NCBI GenBank assembly: GCA_004535795.1
Contig: SPIA01000003.1
Location: forward strand, 62,001-126,000
Direction of reading: 5' to 3'
Length of the DNA stretch: 64,000 nucleotides
From: Gammaproteobacteria bacterium LSUCC0057
Lineage (GTDB): Bacteria > Pseudomonadota > Gammaproteobacteria > Pseudomonadales > Porticoccaceae
Position 1 is the first letter of the stretch. Each line of letters begins with the position of its first letter. The translations under genes and the position numbers were made by a program. Below are positions 1-8,635 of this stretch, one piece after another. Under the pieces are notes generated by a model. That model saw only the letters and a list, made by a program, of their open reading frames with translations, did no database searches and had not been told where the DNA came from.

Positions 1-239
1 CGAAACTGTTTATATCACTAGCCCGTGTTCTGCGTTGTAATTCACTATTAATGAATACCAGCTGTTTGGAATTGATTCATTAGCAGCAACGTTGCTGGCT
101 TGATAGAGCGGCAACCACGGCGCGTCTTTATTACTATTGGTGAGTTGTAACCGCAAAGGCTAAAAATGCTATCGGATCTCGGCAGGGATTTCGCTCGATT
201 GTCCTCACCATAGGATAAGCCGAATTTTTCCAAGCTGTC
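1..239. other. Left-edge non-coding stretch
   Basis: I see no convincing gene here. The only sizeable frame, on the minus strand at 48-245, has no recognisable domain, no ribosome-binding site and biased composition, so I treat it as chance. The stretch is presumably the upstream region of the fructokinase gene and may hold its promoter, but I could not place a convincing -35/-10 pair. Confidence 0.5.
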
Positions 240-255
240 TTGCAACCGATTGCAA
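240..255. promoter_or_regulatory. LacI-family operator, site 1
   Basis: TTGCAACCGATTGCAA is a 16-bp inverted repeat with a central CG, the usual form of a LacI/GalR-family operator. It lies 40 bp before the fructokinase start. The same sequence occurs as its exact reverse complement at 2628-2643, and a 14/16 match lies at 2585-2600. A LacI-type regulator gene at 6480-7490 is the obvious candidate to bind all three. Confidence 0.75.
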
Positions 256-295
256 AATAGGTAAAGCTATGCCTATTTGCTTGAAGGAGAAGAGC

Positions 296-1237
296 GTGAA
301 TCCTGATGCCTCTGAGTCGCTATCAAATGCTGGGTTGTTTGTGGCAATAGAAGCTGGCGGCACGAAGTTTGTTGTCAGTGTAGGTCGCCACTGGAGTAAT
401 GCCGTTACCAGTACGTTTGAGACCACCTCTCCGGCTGCGACCGGCGAGGCGGTACTGGAGTTTATTCGGCGAGAATCAGCGGATCGCAATATAGCAGCTA
501 TTGGCGTTGCTTCATTCGGGCCGGTGGGAATTGCTGCGCAGTTACCCAATTATGGGGTGATAGGCAGCACGCCCAAAGTGGGATGGACGGGTTTTAGCTA
601 TCTTGATTTGCTGGAGACTTTTAGTGCTCCAATTATGGTGGAGACCGATGTTAATGCCGCCGCTCTAGCTGAGGCGCGCCACGGCGCAGGTAAGGGCCTC
701 CGTCGTGTCATGTATGTGACCATAGGAACTGGTATAGGGGGTGGTTTAGTTGTCGATGGTGCAATCAGCAATGGCGTCACCCATCCAGAGTTGGGGCACA
801 TGTTGGTGCCGCGCCATCGCGAAGAGATAGCTGATGCCGGTTTTTGCCCCTTTCATGGCGATTGTTTGGAAGGGTTGGCAGCAGGTCCTACGGTGACTGC
901 TCGTTGGGGCCAAGATTTAAGTCAGTTAGGGGAAGACCATTTGGCTTTCCGTTTGCAGGCCTACTATCTGGCTGCAATGTGCACTAACTTGATATTGCAG
1001 AGCGTGCCAGATCGGATCGTTTTGGGCGGTGGTGTCATGCAAACGCCGGGATTACTCGCGGCGGTAAGGGCTGAGACCAGCAGGTTGCTGAACGGTTATC
1101 GTTGCGATTTGTTATCTGAACACGACTGGCAGCAGCTTATCTGTCTGCCCCAACACGCGCCAGCTGCAGGCCTTGTTGGAGCTTATGAACTGGCCTTTGA
1201 TTGCGCTGCTGGAGCTCGCGAAGTGGTTGTCGAGTGA
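296..1237 (+). CDS. ROK-family fructokinase
   Basis: This probably phosphorylates fructose with ATP in the cytoplasm, feeding sugar released by the neighbouring hydrolase into glycolysis. The reading shows a ROK phosphate-binding motif (EAGGTKF), the segment TPKVGW typical of ROK fructokinases, the catalytic region TDVNAAALAE, the second nucleotide loop TIGTGIGGG and the zinc-binding region with HPELGH and CPFHGDC. There is no N-terminal helix-turn-helix, so it is an enzyme and not a ROK repressor. I chose the GTG at 296 because AAGGAGA lies just before it. An ATG at 269 is possible but has no ribosome-binding site. A LacI-type operator sits just upstream. The gene converges on the MFS permease gene with a 3-bp gap. 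Sugar specificity (fructose rather than mannose or glucose) is inferred from motif and context. Confidence 0.85.
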   Translation: MNPDASESLSNAGLFVAIEAGGTKFVVSVGRHWSNAVTSTFETTSPAATGEAVLEFIRRESADRNIAAIGVASFGPVGIAAQLPNYGVIGSTPKVGWTGFSYLDLLETFSAPIMVETDVNAAALAEARHGAGKGLRRVMYVTIGTGIGGGLVVDGAISNGVTHPELGHMLVPRHREEIADAGFCPFHGDCLEGLAAGPTVTARWGQDLSQLGEDHLAFRLQAYYLAAMCTNLILQSVPDRIVLGGGVMQTPGLLAAVRAETSRLLNGYRCDLLSEHDWQQLICLPQHAPAAGLVGAYELAFDCAAGAREVVVE

Positions 1238-1240
1238 GGA

Positions 1241-2464
1241 TCAACTGACACGATCGCCAGCTGGGTTAAAGAATTGGTTTACCAGCGCCATGACAAAAAG
1301 TGCGAATGCACAGGCCAGGGTAAAATAAAAGCCGTAAGCGACATTGCCAAAAGCATCGCCTAGCAGAGCCATCACTAACGGGCCACCGGCCGCAGCCAAC
1401 GCGGTAAAAAATAGAATAATGCCAGCCACGGCGCCGTGCTCAGTCGGCGCAAAACAGCTGATAGCTTTTGAATTAATAGTAGGGTACATCACCGACATAA
1501 AAATCCCTGAGAGTGGCAGCAGCCAAGCGGCAGCATTGACGCCAAGGATAACTGCGCCGCAGTAACACAGTGCAATAGCGGCCGAAAACACCGTCAGAAC
1601 CAATTTCCATGGAAGTGTGTGCAAAATCCACGCGCCAAGAAACCGCCCCATTGCCCGAAACACGAAGAATGCCGTTAATGCATAGGCGGCGACCTGTGGA
1701 TATTGACCGTCGTAGCCGAGCAGATAAGTCGGCATCCAGACGTAGATTGCCGCTTCAGTAATTACATAGAGAGCGATGGCCGCTGAGAACCCAAGTACAT
1801 AGGGGTCTTTGACTTTTTCCAACGAAGAGCGCAATCCCGTTGTGCTTGTGCGCGCAGGCCGATAAGCGGGAAATTTTTGTCCGAGAACGAAGAGTAATAC
1901 CGCCGTACAGCTAGCTCCAGTGATACCGTAGAGCCAAGTCCAGTGCACTTGCTGGCTAATCATGTAAGTGACGATGGCTGGCCCCGCAATAGCCCCTATA
2001 CCAAAAAAGCCCTCAGCTAGATTCATCGTTCGGGTATGGCTGTGAGCATCGCTACTGACATCGCCAACCAATGCCAGTGCGCCGGTTTTAAATATTCCTA
2101 TCGCCAAACCCATGGCAAAAATTAGTAATAAAAAAACGGCGTACTCTGCGGCGACAACAAACCCAAGTGTGGCGATGGAAAAAATACCCATGCCGAGAAT
2201 GATGGTGCTCTTGCGTCCATAGCGGTCGGCGAGAAAACCGAGCCCGAGGCCGGACAGCGCGATGGCAAGCATGGTGACGTAATGAAAACCACTCGCCTGG
2301 GTCAAACTGAGGCCAAACTCGGCAATCACCTCGGGAATAATAACGCCGACGGCATCGGTGGTTATGGCAAATAATAGAAACAACAAATAGGTCAGCCAGC
2401 GCGCGGAGCGAGCTGCCGCTATTGATTCTGAATGGTGGGATTGGGTCTCTGTTGTCATTGCCAT
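1241..2464 (-). CDS. MFS sugar permease
   Basis: This is a twelve-helix major facilitator protein of 407 residues, the expected family length, probably importing a mono- or oligosaccharide across the inner membrane. The loop between helices 2 and 3 carries the MFS signature GFLADRYGRKS. A polar central loop near residues 195-215 separates the two six-helix halves. The first ATG (2464) and a third-codon ATG (2458) are both possible starts; a GAGG lies 2 and 8 bases before them, so 2458 may be the real one. The gene is divergent from the TonB-receptor gene, and the shared 296-bp gap holds two LacI-type operators, so both are probably controlled by the LacI regulator at 6480-7490. The exact substrate is inferred from the fructokinase and GH68-like neighbours. 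Confidence 0.8.
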   Translation of the reverse strand: MAMTTETQSHHSESIAAARSARWLTYLLFLLFAITTDAVGVIIPEVIAEFGLSLTQASGFHYVTMLAIALSGLGLGFLADRYGRKSTIILGMGIFSIATLGFVVAAEYAVFLLLIFAMGLAIGIFKTGALALVGDVSSDAHSHTRTMNLAEGFFGIGAIAGPAIVTYMISQQVHWTWLYGITGASCTAVLLFVLGQKFPAYRPARTSTTGLRSSLEKVKDPYVLGFSAAIALYVITEAAIYVWMPTYLLGYDGQYPQVAAYALTAFFVFRAMGRFLGAWILHTLPWKLVLTVFSAAIALCYCGAVILGVNAAAWLLPLSGIFMSVMYPTINSKAISCFAPTEHGAVAGIILFFTALAAAGGPLVMALLGDAFGNVAYGFYFTLACAFALFVMALVNQFFNPAGDRVS

Positions 2465-2584
2465 CGCCTCGCTAGCTAACTATCCCACCCACTCGGCAGC
2501 CATCGCAATAGAGTTGAGTAAGTTGGACTGTGTGATCATGGTTGATGTGGAAAGTGGTTACTATGTTAAACCGTGACTCTTTTT

Positions 2585-2600
2585 TTGCAACCGGTTTCAT
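2585..2600. promoter_or_regulatory. LacI-family operator, site 3 (degenerate)
   Basis: TTGCAACCGGTTTCAT matches the 16-bp palindrome found at 240-255 and 2628-2643 at 14 of 16 positions. The left half is intact and the right half is degraded. Its centre is 43 bp (about four helical turns) from the centre of site 2, a spacing compatible with two dimers on the same DNA face. Confidence 0.55.
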
Positions 2601-2618
2601 TTTGTTAGAAAAGGGCCT

Positions 2619-2624
2619 TATAAC
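2619..2624 (+). promoter_or_regulatory. Possible -10 element between two operators
   Basis: TATAAC lies between the two LacI-type operators, 136 bp before the TonB-receptor start. No convincing -35 hexamer is visible at 16-18 bp (TTTCAT at 2595-2600 is the nearest), so this is a weak call. Confidence 0.25.
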
Positions 2625-2627
2625 CAC

Positions 2628-2643
2628 TTGCAATCGGTTGCAA
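2628..2643. promoter_or_regulatory. LacI-family operator, site 2
   Basis: TTGCAATCGGTTGCAA is the exact reverse complement of site 1 at 240-255. It sits between the divergent permease and TonB-receptor genes and probably represses one or both when the LacI-type regulator is not bound to inducer. Confidence 0.75.
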
Positions 2644-2760
2644 AATTCAATACGGTCTCAATGCGGCAAATAAAAGCTAGAACTGTATGAGCCGTTCTGC
2701 TGGACTTAGAGACATTCGAGGGACGTCGCTACCAGCCTAATGACATCACTAGGAGATACT

Positions 2761-5301
2761 ATGAAAAAGTTAAATACCATTCGCAAAGCGCCCATGGCGG
2801 CAGCTATTGCAGCAATCCTGAGTAGCTCGGTCATAGCCCAACAAGTAGAAGAAGTAGTGGTAACTGGGGTCGCGCGTGAGGGAGTGACCAAGTTGGAGGC
2901 GAGCGTTTCAGTGAGCGCCTTGAGTCAAGAAGATATCGACAAATTGGCGCCGCGCTCCGTGGCAGAAATTTTCCGCAGCTTACCCGGCGTGCGCGCCGAA
3001 AGCTCAGGCGGCAACGGCAACGCTAACATTACTGTACGTGGTATTCCGCTCGCCACTGGCGGCTCCAAGTACATGCAGATTCACGAAGATGGTCTGCCAG
3101 TATTGGAATTTGGCGATATGAACTTCGCCAATACCGATAATTTTCTACGTTACGACTGGAGCATTGGTCGTGTAGAGTCTATTCGCGGTGGTTCTTCTTC
3201 AATAACCGCATCAAACTCACCTGGCGGTATTATCAACCTTATCAGTAAAACCGGTGGCGATGAGCAGGGGTCAGTGGGTATTTCTTTGGGTGCCGACTAC
3301 GATGAATTCCGTACCGACTTTGAGTACGGTGGTCGCATCAACGACACTATGTACTACCATATTGGCGGATTTTACCGCGATGGCGAGGGCGTGCGTGAAA
3401 GTGACTTTAATGGTGATAGTGGCGGCCAGATTAAGTTCAACTTAACCAAAGAACTCGACGACGGTTATTTCCGTCTTTACCTCAAGCAGCTTGACGATAA
3501 AGTCACCACTTATTTGCCATCGGCGGTATTAGTCAAGTCGAATGGCGAATTTGGCCCAGTACCAGGCTATGACGCCTCTAGCCAAACTGTGCATTCACCC
3601 GCCACAGATAACATAACTACGTTCGACCCTTACGGTAATGCTCAGGAACGCGCTGTCTCTGACGGTATAGAGTCTAAAGTGAGTGCTTTTGGTTTTGAAT
3701 TTGATAAAGAGCTCGGCAATGGCTGGAGTGTCAATAACAAATTCCGTAAATCATCGGTTCGCGGTGGATTCATCTCTCCTTTCACCGACGGCTTTGCCGG
3801 CGGTATAGATACCATAGCGGCAAAAGGCCAAGCGCTGTGTGACACCGCTAGTGTTGACGGGGTTTCCTTGGACTGCTCGGGGGGTGTTACTGCGACCATC
3901 AATGGCGCAGCTGCCGACCCTGAACAGCTTGCTTTCACTAACTTACTCTTCGATACCAAATTTGAAGACGTCGGACTGTTTGTTAACGACTTTAGCATTG
4001 CCAAGTCCTTCGATGGCTTCAACATTGATGCCGGCGTCTATGTCAGTAAGCAAAATATCAACATTAGCTGGAATAGTTGGCATGCGCGTATGCAGACTCT
4101 CAGTGGCAGCAATGCACAGAACATCCACTACGTCGCCAACGACGCTGGGATTGATATTGATGGCGAGGTTGTCGATGTTATTTTGGCCGACAATGGCGCG
4201 CTCAGCCAGAGTTTCTTGAGCTGGGACTGGGATTTGGAATACACCACCTTTGCTCCTTACCTGAATGTTGGTTTCAATATCAACGAACGCCTCTATGTCG
4301 ATGTGGGTGTTCGTCAAGATAATGTTGAAGCGCGCGGTCGACGTCTTGACGGCTGTTGTGGAGGCAGCGAGAGTCGAGATTTGAACGGAAACGGTAATGT
4401 TGGTCAATTCGAAGTTATCGATGGCGAGATTACTCGTCTTGACAGTGATGCGCTGATGGAGAACTCAGGTGCTATGTCAGACTTCATTGCAGGCGGCGTT
4501 CGCGTGTTAAATGAGAGTTCATCGGCAGTTACCAATGTTAATTATGATGCAGATAATACCTCATACACTTTGGGTGGCTCTTATCTGCTCACCGATTACT
4601 CGTCAGTGTTTGCTCGATTCTCTTCGGGTGGACGTGCCATTGGTGATCGTTTAACGCAAATTGCAGGTGCGCTTAACGCTGATGGGTCACTCACCTCAAC
4701 GACGGATGGCTACGATACCGTGGATCAATTTGAAATTGGCTACAAGCACCAGGCTGATAACTGGCAAGCTTATGTCACTATCTTTGACACCACTGTTGAG
4801 GAGACAAACGCGGAAATAACCAGCGGTTTGACATTCGTACGAGAGTACGAGGCGCTGGGTATGGAGTTAGAGGGCGCTTGGCAGCTGGGCAATGGTTTTA
4901 GCGTTCAGGGCAACTTAACTTGGGTTGATGCAGAAATTTCTGCCGATGCGACTAACGCTGGGGTCATTGGTAATACGCCGCGTCGCCAAGCTGACGTCAT
5001 TTACACCATTAGTCCTGAATATGCCTATGACAACTTCATGGTTGGTGCTTCATTTGTTGGTTCTTCTGAAGCGTACATGCAGGACAACAACGATCTCAAG
5101 CAAGATGGTTATACGTTGATTCATCTCTATGGTCGTTATGACCTTACCGATGCGTTGTCAGTAAACTTTAACATTAACAACCTTACTGACGAGTTTGTAG
5201 TGACAGAGGCTGAAGAGGGATCTGCTGCTGCCGGTGATTATGTGCGTGCTCGCCCACTCAGCGGCCGCTCTTCGGTAATTGGTATCCGTTACGCATTCTG
5301 A
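2761..5301 (+). CDS. TonB-dependent outer-membrane receptor (fructoside locus)
   Basis: This 846-residue outer-membrane transporter probably takes up an oligo- or polysaccharide fragment using TonB energy. It starts with a signal peptide (MKKLNTIRKAP, hydrophobic stretch, then SVIAQ), followed by a TonB-box-like VEEVVVTG. The plug domain comes next, with RSVAEIFRSLPGVR, VRGIPL and RVESIRGGSSS, and then a long beta-barrel ending in aromatic RYAF. The ATG at 2761 is preceded by AGGAG at good spacing; an ATG seven codons earlier lacks one. Two LacI-type operators lie upstream and a strong terminator directly downstream. Codon use is less GC-rich than in the genes after 26 kb. Substrate is inferred only from the fructokinase and GH68-like neighbours. 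Confidence 0.9.
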   Translation: MKKLNTIRKAPMAAAIAAILSSSVIAQQVEEVVVTGVAREGVTKLEASVSVSALSQEDIDKLAPRSVAEIFRSLPGVRAESSGGNGNANITVRGIPLATGGSKYMQIHEDGLPVLEFGDMNFANTDNFLRYDWSIGRVESIRGGSSSITASNSPGGIINLISKTGGDEQGSVGISLGADYDEFRTDFEYGGRINDTMYYHIGGFYRDGEGVRESDFNGDSGGQIKFNLTKELDDGYFRLYLKQLDDKVTTYLPSAVLVKSNGEFGPVPGYDASSQTVHSPATDNITTFDPYGNAQERAVSDGIESKVSAFGFEFDKELGNGWSVNNKFRKSSVRGGFISPFTDGFAGGIDTIAAKGQALCDTASVDGVSLDCSGGVTATINGAAADPEQLAFTNLLFDTKFEDVGLFVNDFSIAKSFDGFNIDAGVYVSKQNINISWNSWHARMQTLSGSNAQNIHYVANDAGIDIDGEVVDVILADNGALSQSFLSWDWDLEYTTFAPYLNVGFNINERLYVDVGVRQDNVEARGRRLDGCCGGSESRDLNGNGNVGQFEVIDGEITRLDSDALMENSGAMSDFIAGGVRVLNESSSAVTNVNYDADNTSYTLGGSYLLTDYSSVFARFSSGGRAIGDRLTQIAGALNADGSLTSTTDGYDTVDQFEIGYKHQADNWQAYVTIFDTTVEETNAEITSGLTFVREYEALGMELEGAWQLGNGFSVQGNLTWVDAEISADATNAGVIGNTPRRQADVIYTISPEYAYDNFMVGASFVGSSEAYMQDNNDLKQDGYTLIHLYGRYDLTDALSVNFNINNLTDEFVVTEAEEGSAAAGDYVRARPLSGRSSVIGIRYAF

Positions 5302-5312
5302 TGTACACGGTA

Positions 5313-5349
5313 ATGGCGAGCCACCGCTTGGGTGGCTCGCCATTTTTTT
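5313..5349 (+). terminator. Rho-independent terminator after the TonB receptor
   Basis: A perfect 13-bp stem (ATGGCGAGCCACC and its complement) with a five-base loop GCTTG is followed directly by seven T residues. It ends receptor transcription. The hydrolase gene starts only a few bases later without a clear promoter of its own, so it may depend on partial read-through. Confidence 0.9.
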
Positions 5350-5365
5350 GCGGATGGTAAAATCA

Positions 5366-6457
5366 ATGATGATAGCTGAAGAAGAGCAGACACTCATTTT
5401 TAAACAGGGTATCGCTCACCCCGATTATTTCTTATGGGATGCCTGGTCTTGCCAACATCGCGGTCTCTTACACCTGTATTGTCTGGCTCTGCCACGACGG
5501 ACTGAGAAAGGTGAAGTGATAAACCCTGATCAGCGCAATCAATACAGATTCCACGTTCGGCACTTTATCTCACAAGATGATGGCATAAGCTGGAAAGACC
5601 ATGGAGTGTTTCAACAGCCAGCGATGGCCAACGATCGGCATGACAGTAGCAATGTTTGGAGTGGTTCGGTGTTTGTTGATGCACAGGATCAGCTTTGGGT
5701 CGGATACACCGGTATAGAGCAGCCAAGCAGTGACCGGCCATTTGTGCAGAACATGGCTCTGGCGAAGGCGCACAGCTTTGACAGCCTTGAACCCGCCAGG
5801 CGCTTTTTTCTTTCGTCGGTGGTGGCTAACTATAATGAAATTAGAGCGGCCGGGTACTTTCTAGATGCCCCACAGCGACTGGGCTATGTGAAGGGCGAAT
5901 GTGGTGGTTCTATTCTCGCTTGGCGCGATCCTTTCTTGTTTGCAAGTGGTGGCAAAAACTATATGGCTTTTGCTGCAAAGGCCTCGGCTGTACAGCCGGC
6001 CATGGGCTTAGCAAGCTGGGATCCTTCTCAGCCGGACAAGGGTATAGAGCTCTTGCCACCGGTCGTATTTCCCGATGATCACAGTTTTACTCAGCTCGAG
6101 GTGCCAAAAATCTATGCTCTCAAGGAGAGACGACAATTCCTGTTGCTGTGTGCGACCACAGATCGTATCAGCGAGGATCAGCCAGGAGATGAGGTCAACA
6201 TGCAGATAAGGCTGTATCTGTCAGAGCATATTTCTGGCCCTTGGCGTCCTGCAGGCACCACAACCAGTGTGCTGGGTAATTGTGATCATTTGTTTGGTGC
6301 AACAGTACTGACCATTAATGAGCAGAGTGGCACGATCACGCTGATGGCCCCATACACTACCGCCCCTAACGATCATCGCGACCTAACCTTCGCACCTCGC
6401 TTTAGCGTGAGTTTAGAAGAGATGGGCAGGGTTGCTCAGGTGCACGCTGTGCGTTGA
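5366..6457 (+). CDS. GH68-like (clan GH-J) fructosidase, cytoplasmic
   Basis: This is probably a five-bladed beta-propeller glycosidase acting on beta-fructosides such as sucrose or short fructans. Motifs in order fit the GH68/GH32 fold: LWDAW with the presumed nucleophile Asp25, VWSGS near 97-101, AWRDPF with the transition-state Asp188, and a Glu in LEVPKI (Glu245) as candidate acid/base. Length (363 residues) is shorter than most levansucrases. There is no signal peptide, so cleavage should happen in the cytoplasm after import by the adjacent permease, with fructose passed to the fructokinase. The start is uncertain: ATGs lie at 5354, 5366 and 5369, none with a strong ribosome-binding site, all just after the terminator. 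A GH43- or GH117-type activity cannot be excluded. Confidence 0.7.
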   Translation: MMIAEEEQTLIFKQGIAHPDYFLWDAWSCQHRGLLHLYCLALPRRTEKGEVINPDQRNQYRFHVRHFISQDDGISWKDHGVFQQPAMANDRHDSSNVWSGSVFVDAQDQLWVGYTGIEQPSSDRPFVQNMALAKAHSFDSLEPARRFFLSSVVANYNEIRAAGYFLDAPQRLGYVKGECGGSILAWRDPFLFASGGKNYMAFAAKASAVQPAMGLASWDPSQPDKGIELLPPVVFPDDHSFTQLEVPKIYALKERRQFLLLCATTDRISEDQPGDEVNMQIRLYLSEHISGPWRPAGTTTSVLGNCDHLFGATVLTINEQSGTITLMAPYTTAPNDHRDLTFAPRFSVSLEEMGRVAQVHAVR

Positions 6458-6479
6458 AGGGCGCTAGACGCAAATTTAG

Positions 6480-7490
6480 CTATGCGGACTCTCTGACCAC
6501 TAGCTCAGGGTCGAGTTTAACGCTGGCCGTGTCGCGCCCTTCAATAGCGGCCAAAAGGTTATCCACTAAAATCTGAGCGCCTAAGGTGCGGCTCTGGTGG
6601 ATAGTCGTCAATGCTGGATGATACCAGCGAGCGATCGGTAAATCGTCATAACCTACAATCGCACACTGCGAAGGGATATCCACGCCAATTTTTTGTAAAG
6701 CGGTCATGAGTGCGACTGCTTGTTGATCAGTAGCGACAAAGAATCCATCAATCATTTCATGCTGATCAATGATTCGTTCTAGCACCAAATTAGCCGAGCT
6801 ACTGCCAACGACGGCACTAAAAACAATGGTTTCGTCATGCTGGATATCAGCAGCATGGATCGCACTGAGGTAACCTTGGAAGCGCGCTTGGATTTCAGGT
6901 GCAGGCTCATAACCAACAAAGGCGATACGCTTGCAGCCACGTTTAAGAAGGTGTTCAGTGGCGCGTTGGCCCCCCAAAAAATTGTCGGTGCCCACAGTTG
7001 GATAAGAGGCCCCGGCGATCGCTTCACCCCAGACAGAGATGCTACGAAAGGTTTTTGCAATGCTCTGGATGACTTCGTGTTGTGAGCCCTGGCCGATAAG
7101 AATAATTCCGTCAGCTTGGCGACGACGGACAAACTCCTCAATCCACTCCCCAGACTGTGGGGAAGTACGTGTTAGCAATAGCGCGTGCCCACGTTGGTCG
7201 AGAGCTTCGGCGATCGCTGCGGTCATTTCTAAAAAGAACGCGTCAGAGATAGTCCAATCGACACCGTCGGCCTCGGGTATCAGCAGTGCCACCGTTAAAG
7301 ATTCTTTTAATCGAAAATTACGGGCAGCAATATTGACGCGATAACCATGTTGCTGGGCGATATCGCGAATAAGGCTTTTGGTTTTGTCGTTGACCAGTGG
7401 CGAGTCGGCAAGCGCTCGTGAGACGGTGGATTTGGAAACACCAGCGATACGAGCGATATCGGCCATTTGCATTGGATCTGTTCGACTCAA
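6480..7490 (-). CDS. LacI/GalR-family transcriptional regulator
   Basis: This is a 336-residue repressor of the usual LacI length. The N-terminal helix-turn-helix reads MADIARIAGVSKSTVSRAL, followed by the hinge region and a periplasmic-binding-protein-like inducer domain from about residue 65 (VALLIPEADG, VVGYDDLPIARW, LTTIHQS). It converges on the hydrolase gene, and all nearby metabolic genes carry LacI-type palindromes, so it is the likely regulator of the fructoside locus. The first possible start is a TTG at 7490 with a weak GAG before it; an ATG at 7472 would still leave the whole DNA-binding domain. No copy of the palindrome was found upstream of this gene, so autoregulation is not evident. 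Confidence 0.9.
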   Translation of the reverse strand: MSRTDPMQMADIARIAGVSKSTVSRALADSPLVNDKTKSLIRDIAQQHGYRVNIAARNFRLKESLTVALLIPEADGVDWTISDAFFLEMTAAIAEALDQRGHALLLTRTSPQSGEWIEEFVRRRQADGIILIGQGSQHEVIQSIAKTFRSISVWGEAIAGASYPTVGTDNFLGGQRATEHLLKRGCKRIAFVGYEPAPEIQARFQGYLSAIHAADIQHDETIVFSAVVGSSSANLVLERIIDQHEMIDGFFVATDQQAVALMTALQKIGVDIPSQCAIVGYDDLPIARWYHPALTTIHQSRTLGAQILVDNLLAAIEGRDTASVKLDPELVVRESA

Positions 7491-7675
7491 AGGGTTTTCT
7501 CAGTGGTTGTTGTTAAGATCTTAAATCTTAAACCAGCGCAGCGGTGAAGTCTCGTTTAACCCAGCGGTTTGTTGGTCCAATAGTCTCGTCGCCTGAAAAT
7601 TGGCAGTAGGATAAGATGCCAAAAACTGAGTCACTCAAGTTTTACTGGGTTGTCTTTATGATGAGGGTGTAACTA

Positions 7676-8077
7676 ATGCAGTTCAGCAATCAACAGCTGC
7701 GAGAGCTGTTCGCCAGTGTCAATACCATTGCCCTAGTCGGCGCTAGCCCGCGTCCACACCGCGACAGCTACCGCTGTATGGCATTTTTGCTTGAGCGCGG
7801 TTATCGGGTCATTCCGGTCAACCCGCGCGCTGCCGGTGAGATGATTTTGGGTCAGCACTGTTATGCCGCATTGGCCGACATTGAGGAGCCTGTCGATATG
7901 GTTGATATTTTCCGCTCCTCCGAGGCGGCGCTTGCGGTGACAGAAGAGGCGATTGCGATGGGTGCCAAACTGGTCTGGATGCAGCTGGGGGTAGTTAACC
8001 ATGCAGCGGCGGTTCTGGCCGAGGCAGCTGGGCTGCAGGTGGTGATGGACCGCTGCCCGATGATTGAGCTGCGTTGA
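7676..8077 (+). CDS. CoA-binding protein (YccU family)
   Basis: This small 133-residue Rossmann-fold protein has the CoA-binding signature of the YccU family. It shows VNTIALVGASPRPHRDSY near the N-terminus, then GYRVIPVNP, VDIFRSSEAA and the C-terminal VMDRCPMIEL. The family resembles the nucleotide-binding domain of succinyl-CoA synthetase alpha but lacks the catalytic parts. Its cellular role is not established. It overlaps or abuts the next small secreted protein, suggesting a two-gene unit. Start is the ATG at 7676; no strong ribosome-binding site is visible. Confidence 0.85.
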   Translation: MQFSNQQLRELFASVNTIALVGASPRPHRDSYRCMAFLLERGYRVIPVNPRAAGEMILGQHCYAALADIEEPVDMVDIFRSSEAALAVTEEAIAMGAKLVWMQLGVVNHAAAVLAEAAGLQVVMDRCPMIELR

Positions 8078-8078
8078 A

Positions 8079-8534
8079 GTGCGCGCCGTTTGCTTGGGGT
8101 TTGTACTGAGCCTGCTGATGGCGAGTGGCAGTCACAGCTCTGCGGAGCCGCACGCTGTAATGGCGCGCGAGGAGCTGTTCCGACAGGCGTTAATGGCTGG
8201 GGGTGAAGGGCTCGGCGGGTTGTTGGCCAGCGAATTTATCTACACCACCTTGATTGGCAGCGAGCTCAATAGCGAGCAGTTAACCGCGCAGCTACAAAGT
8301 GGCAAGGTGGCTCTGCAGGCGCTGCAGCACAGCTGTCATCAGCTTACTATCGCCGAGATTGAGGTTGCAGTAACGGCACTGGCGCTGGCGACCGTCGGCC
8401 GGCAAGGGGGCGAACAAATTGTGCGCTCGCAGTATTGGCACCGCTGGCAACTCCGCGCCGGAAAGTGGTATCTGTTGACGCGCAAGGTCAAACCGATTGA
8501 TTTAGCCGCACAGCAGAAATTGTGCGGTCAATAA
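8079..8534 (+). CDS. Small secreted protein of unknown function (possibly NTF2-like)
   Basis: I do not recognise this gene with confidence. The product begins with a signal-peptide-like stretch (RAVCLGFVLSLLMASG, then SSA). The mature part is about 130 residues with a helix-rich start (MAREELFRQALMAG), a segment LASEFIYTT and a C-terminal strand pair ending in RWQLRAGKWYLLTRKV. That pattern resembles secreted SnoaL/DUF4440-type NTF2-like proteins, but this is only an impression. I place the start at the GTG at 8079, two bases after the stop of the CoA-binding gene, suggesting translational coupling. A TTG at 8064 is an alternative. Confidence 0.55.
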   Translation: MRAVCLGFVLSLLMASGSHSSAEPHAVMAREELFRQALMAGGEGLGGLLASEFIYTTLIGSELNSEQLTAQLQSGKVALQALQHSCHQLTIAEIEVAVTALALATVGRQGGEQIVRSQYWHRWQLRAGKWYLLTRKVKPIDLAAQQKLCGQ

Positions 8535-8635
8535 CCGAGGTAAAACGGACAGATTGTCGGCTGCCGCTGAACTTTGTTAGAGTAAACTGCTTTACCGAAA
8601 ACAGATAACAAGACTCAATTTACAGGGGTAGCCGT

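Noticed and set aside
48-245. Minus-strand frame at the left edge
   Set aside because: Sixty-five codons with no recognisable feature; it overlaps the first LacI operator.
296-1237. ROK-family transcriptional repressor
   Set aside because: No helix-turn-helix precedes the kinase domain, and the fructokinase-specific segments are intact.
240-2643. CRISPR-like repeats
   Set aside because: The repeated 16-bp palindrome occurs three times in unrelated promoter regions with no regular spacing, so it is an operator set.
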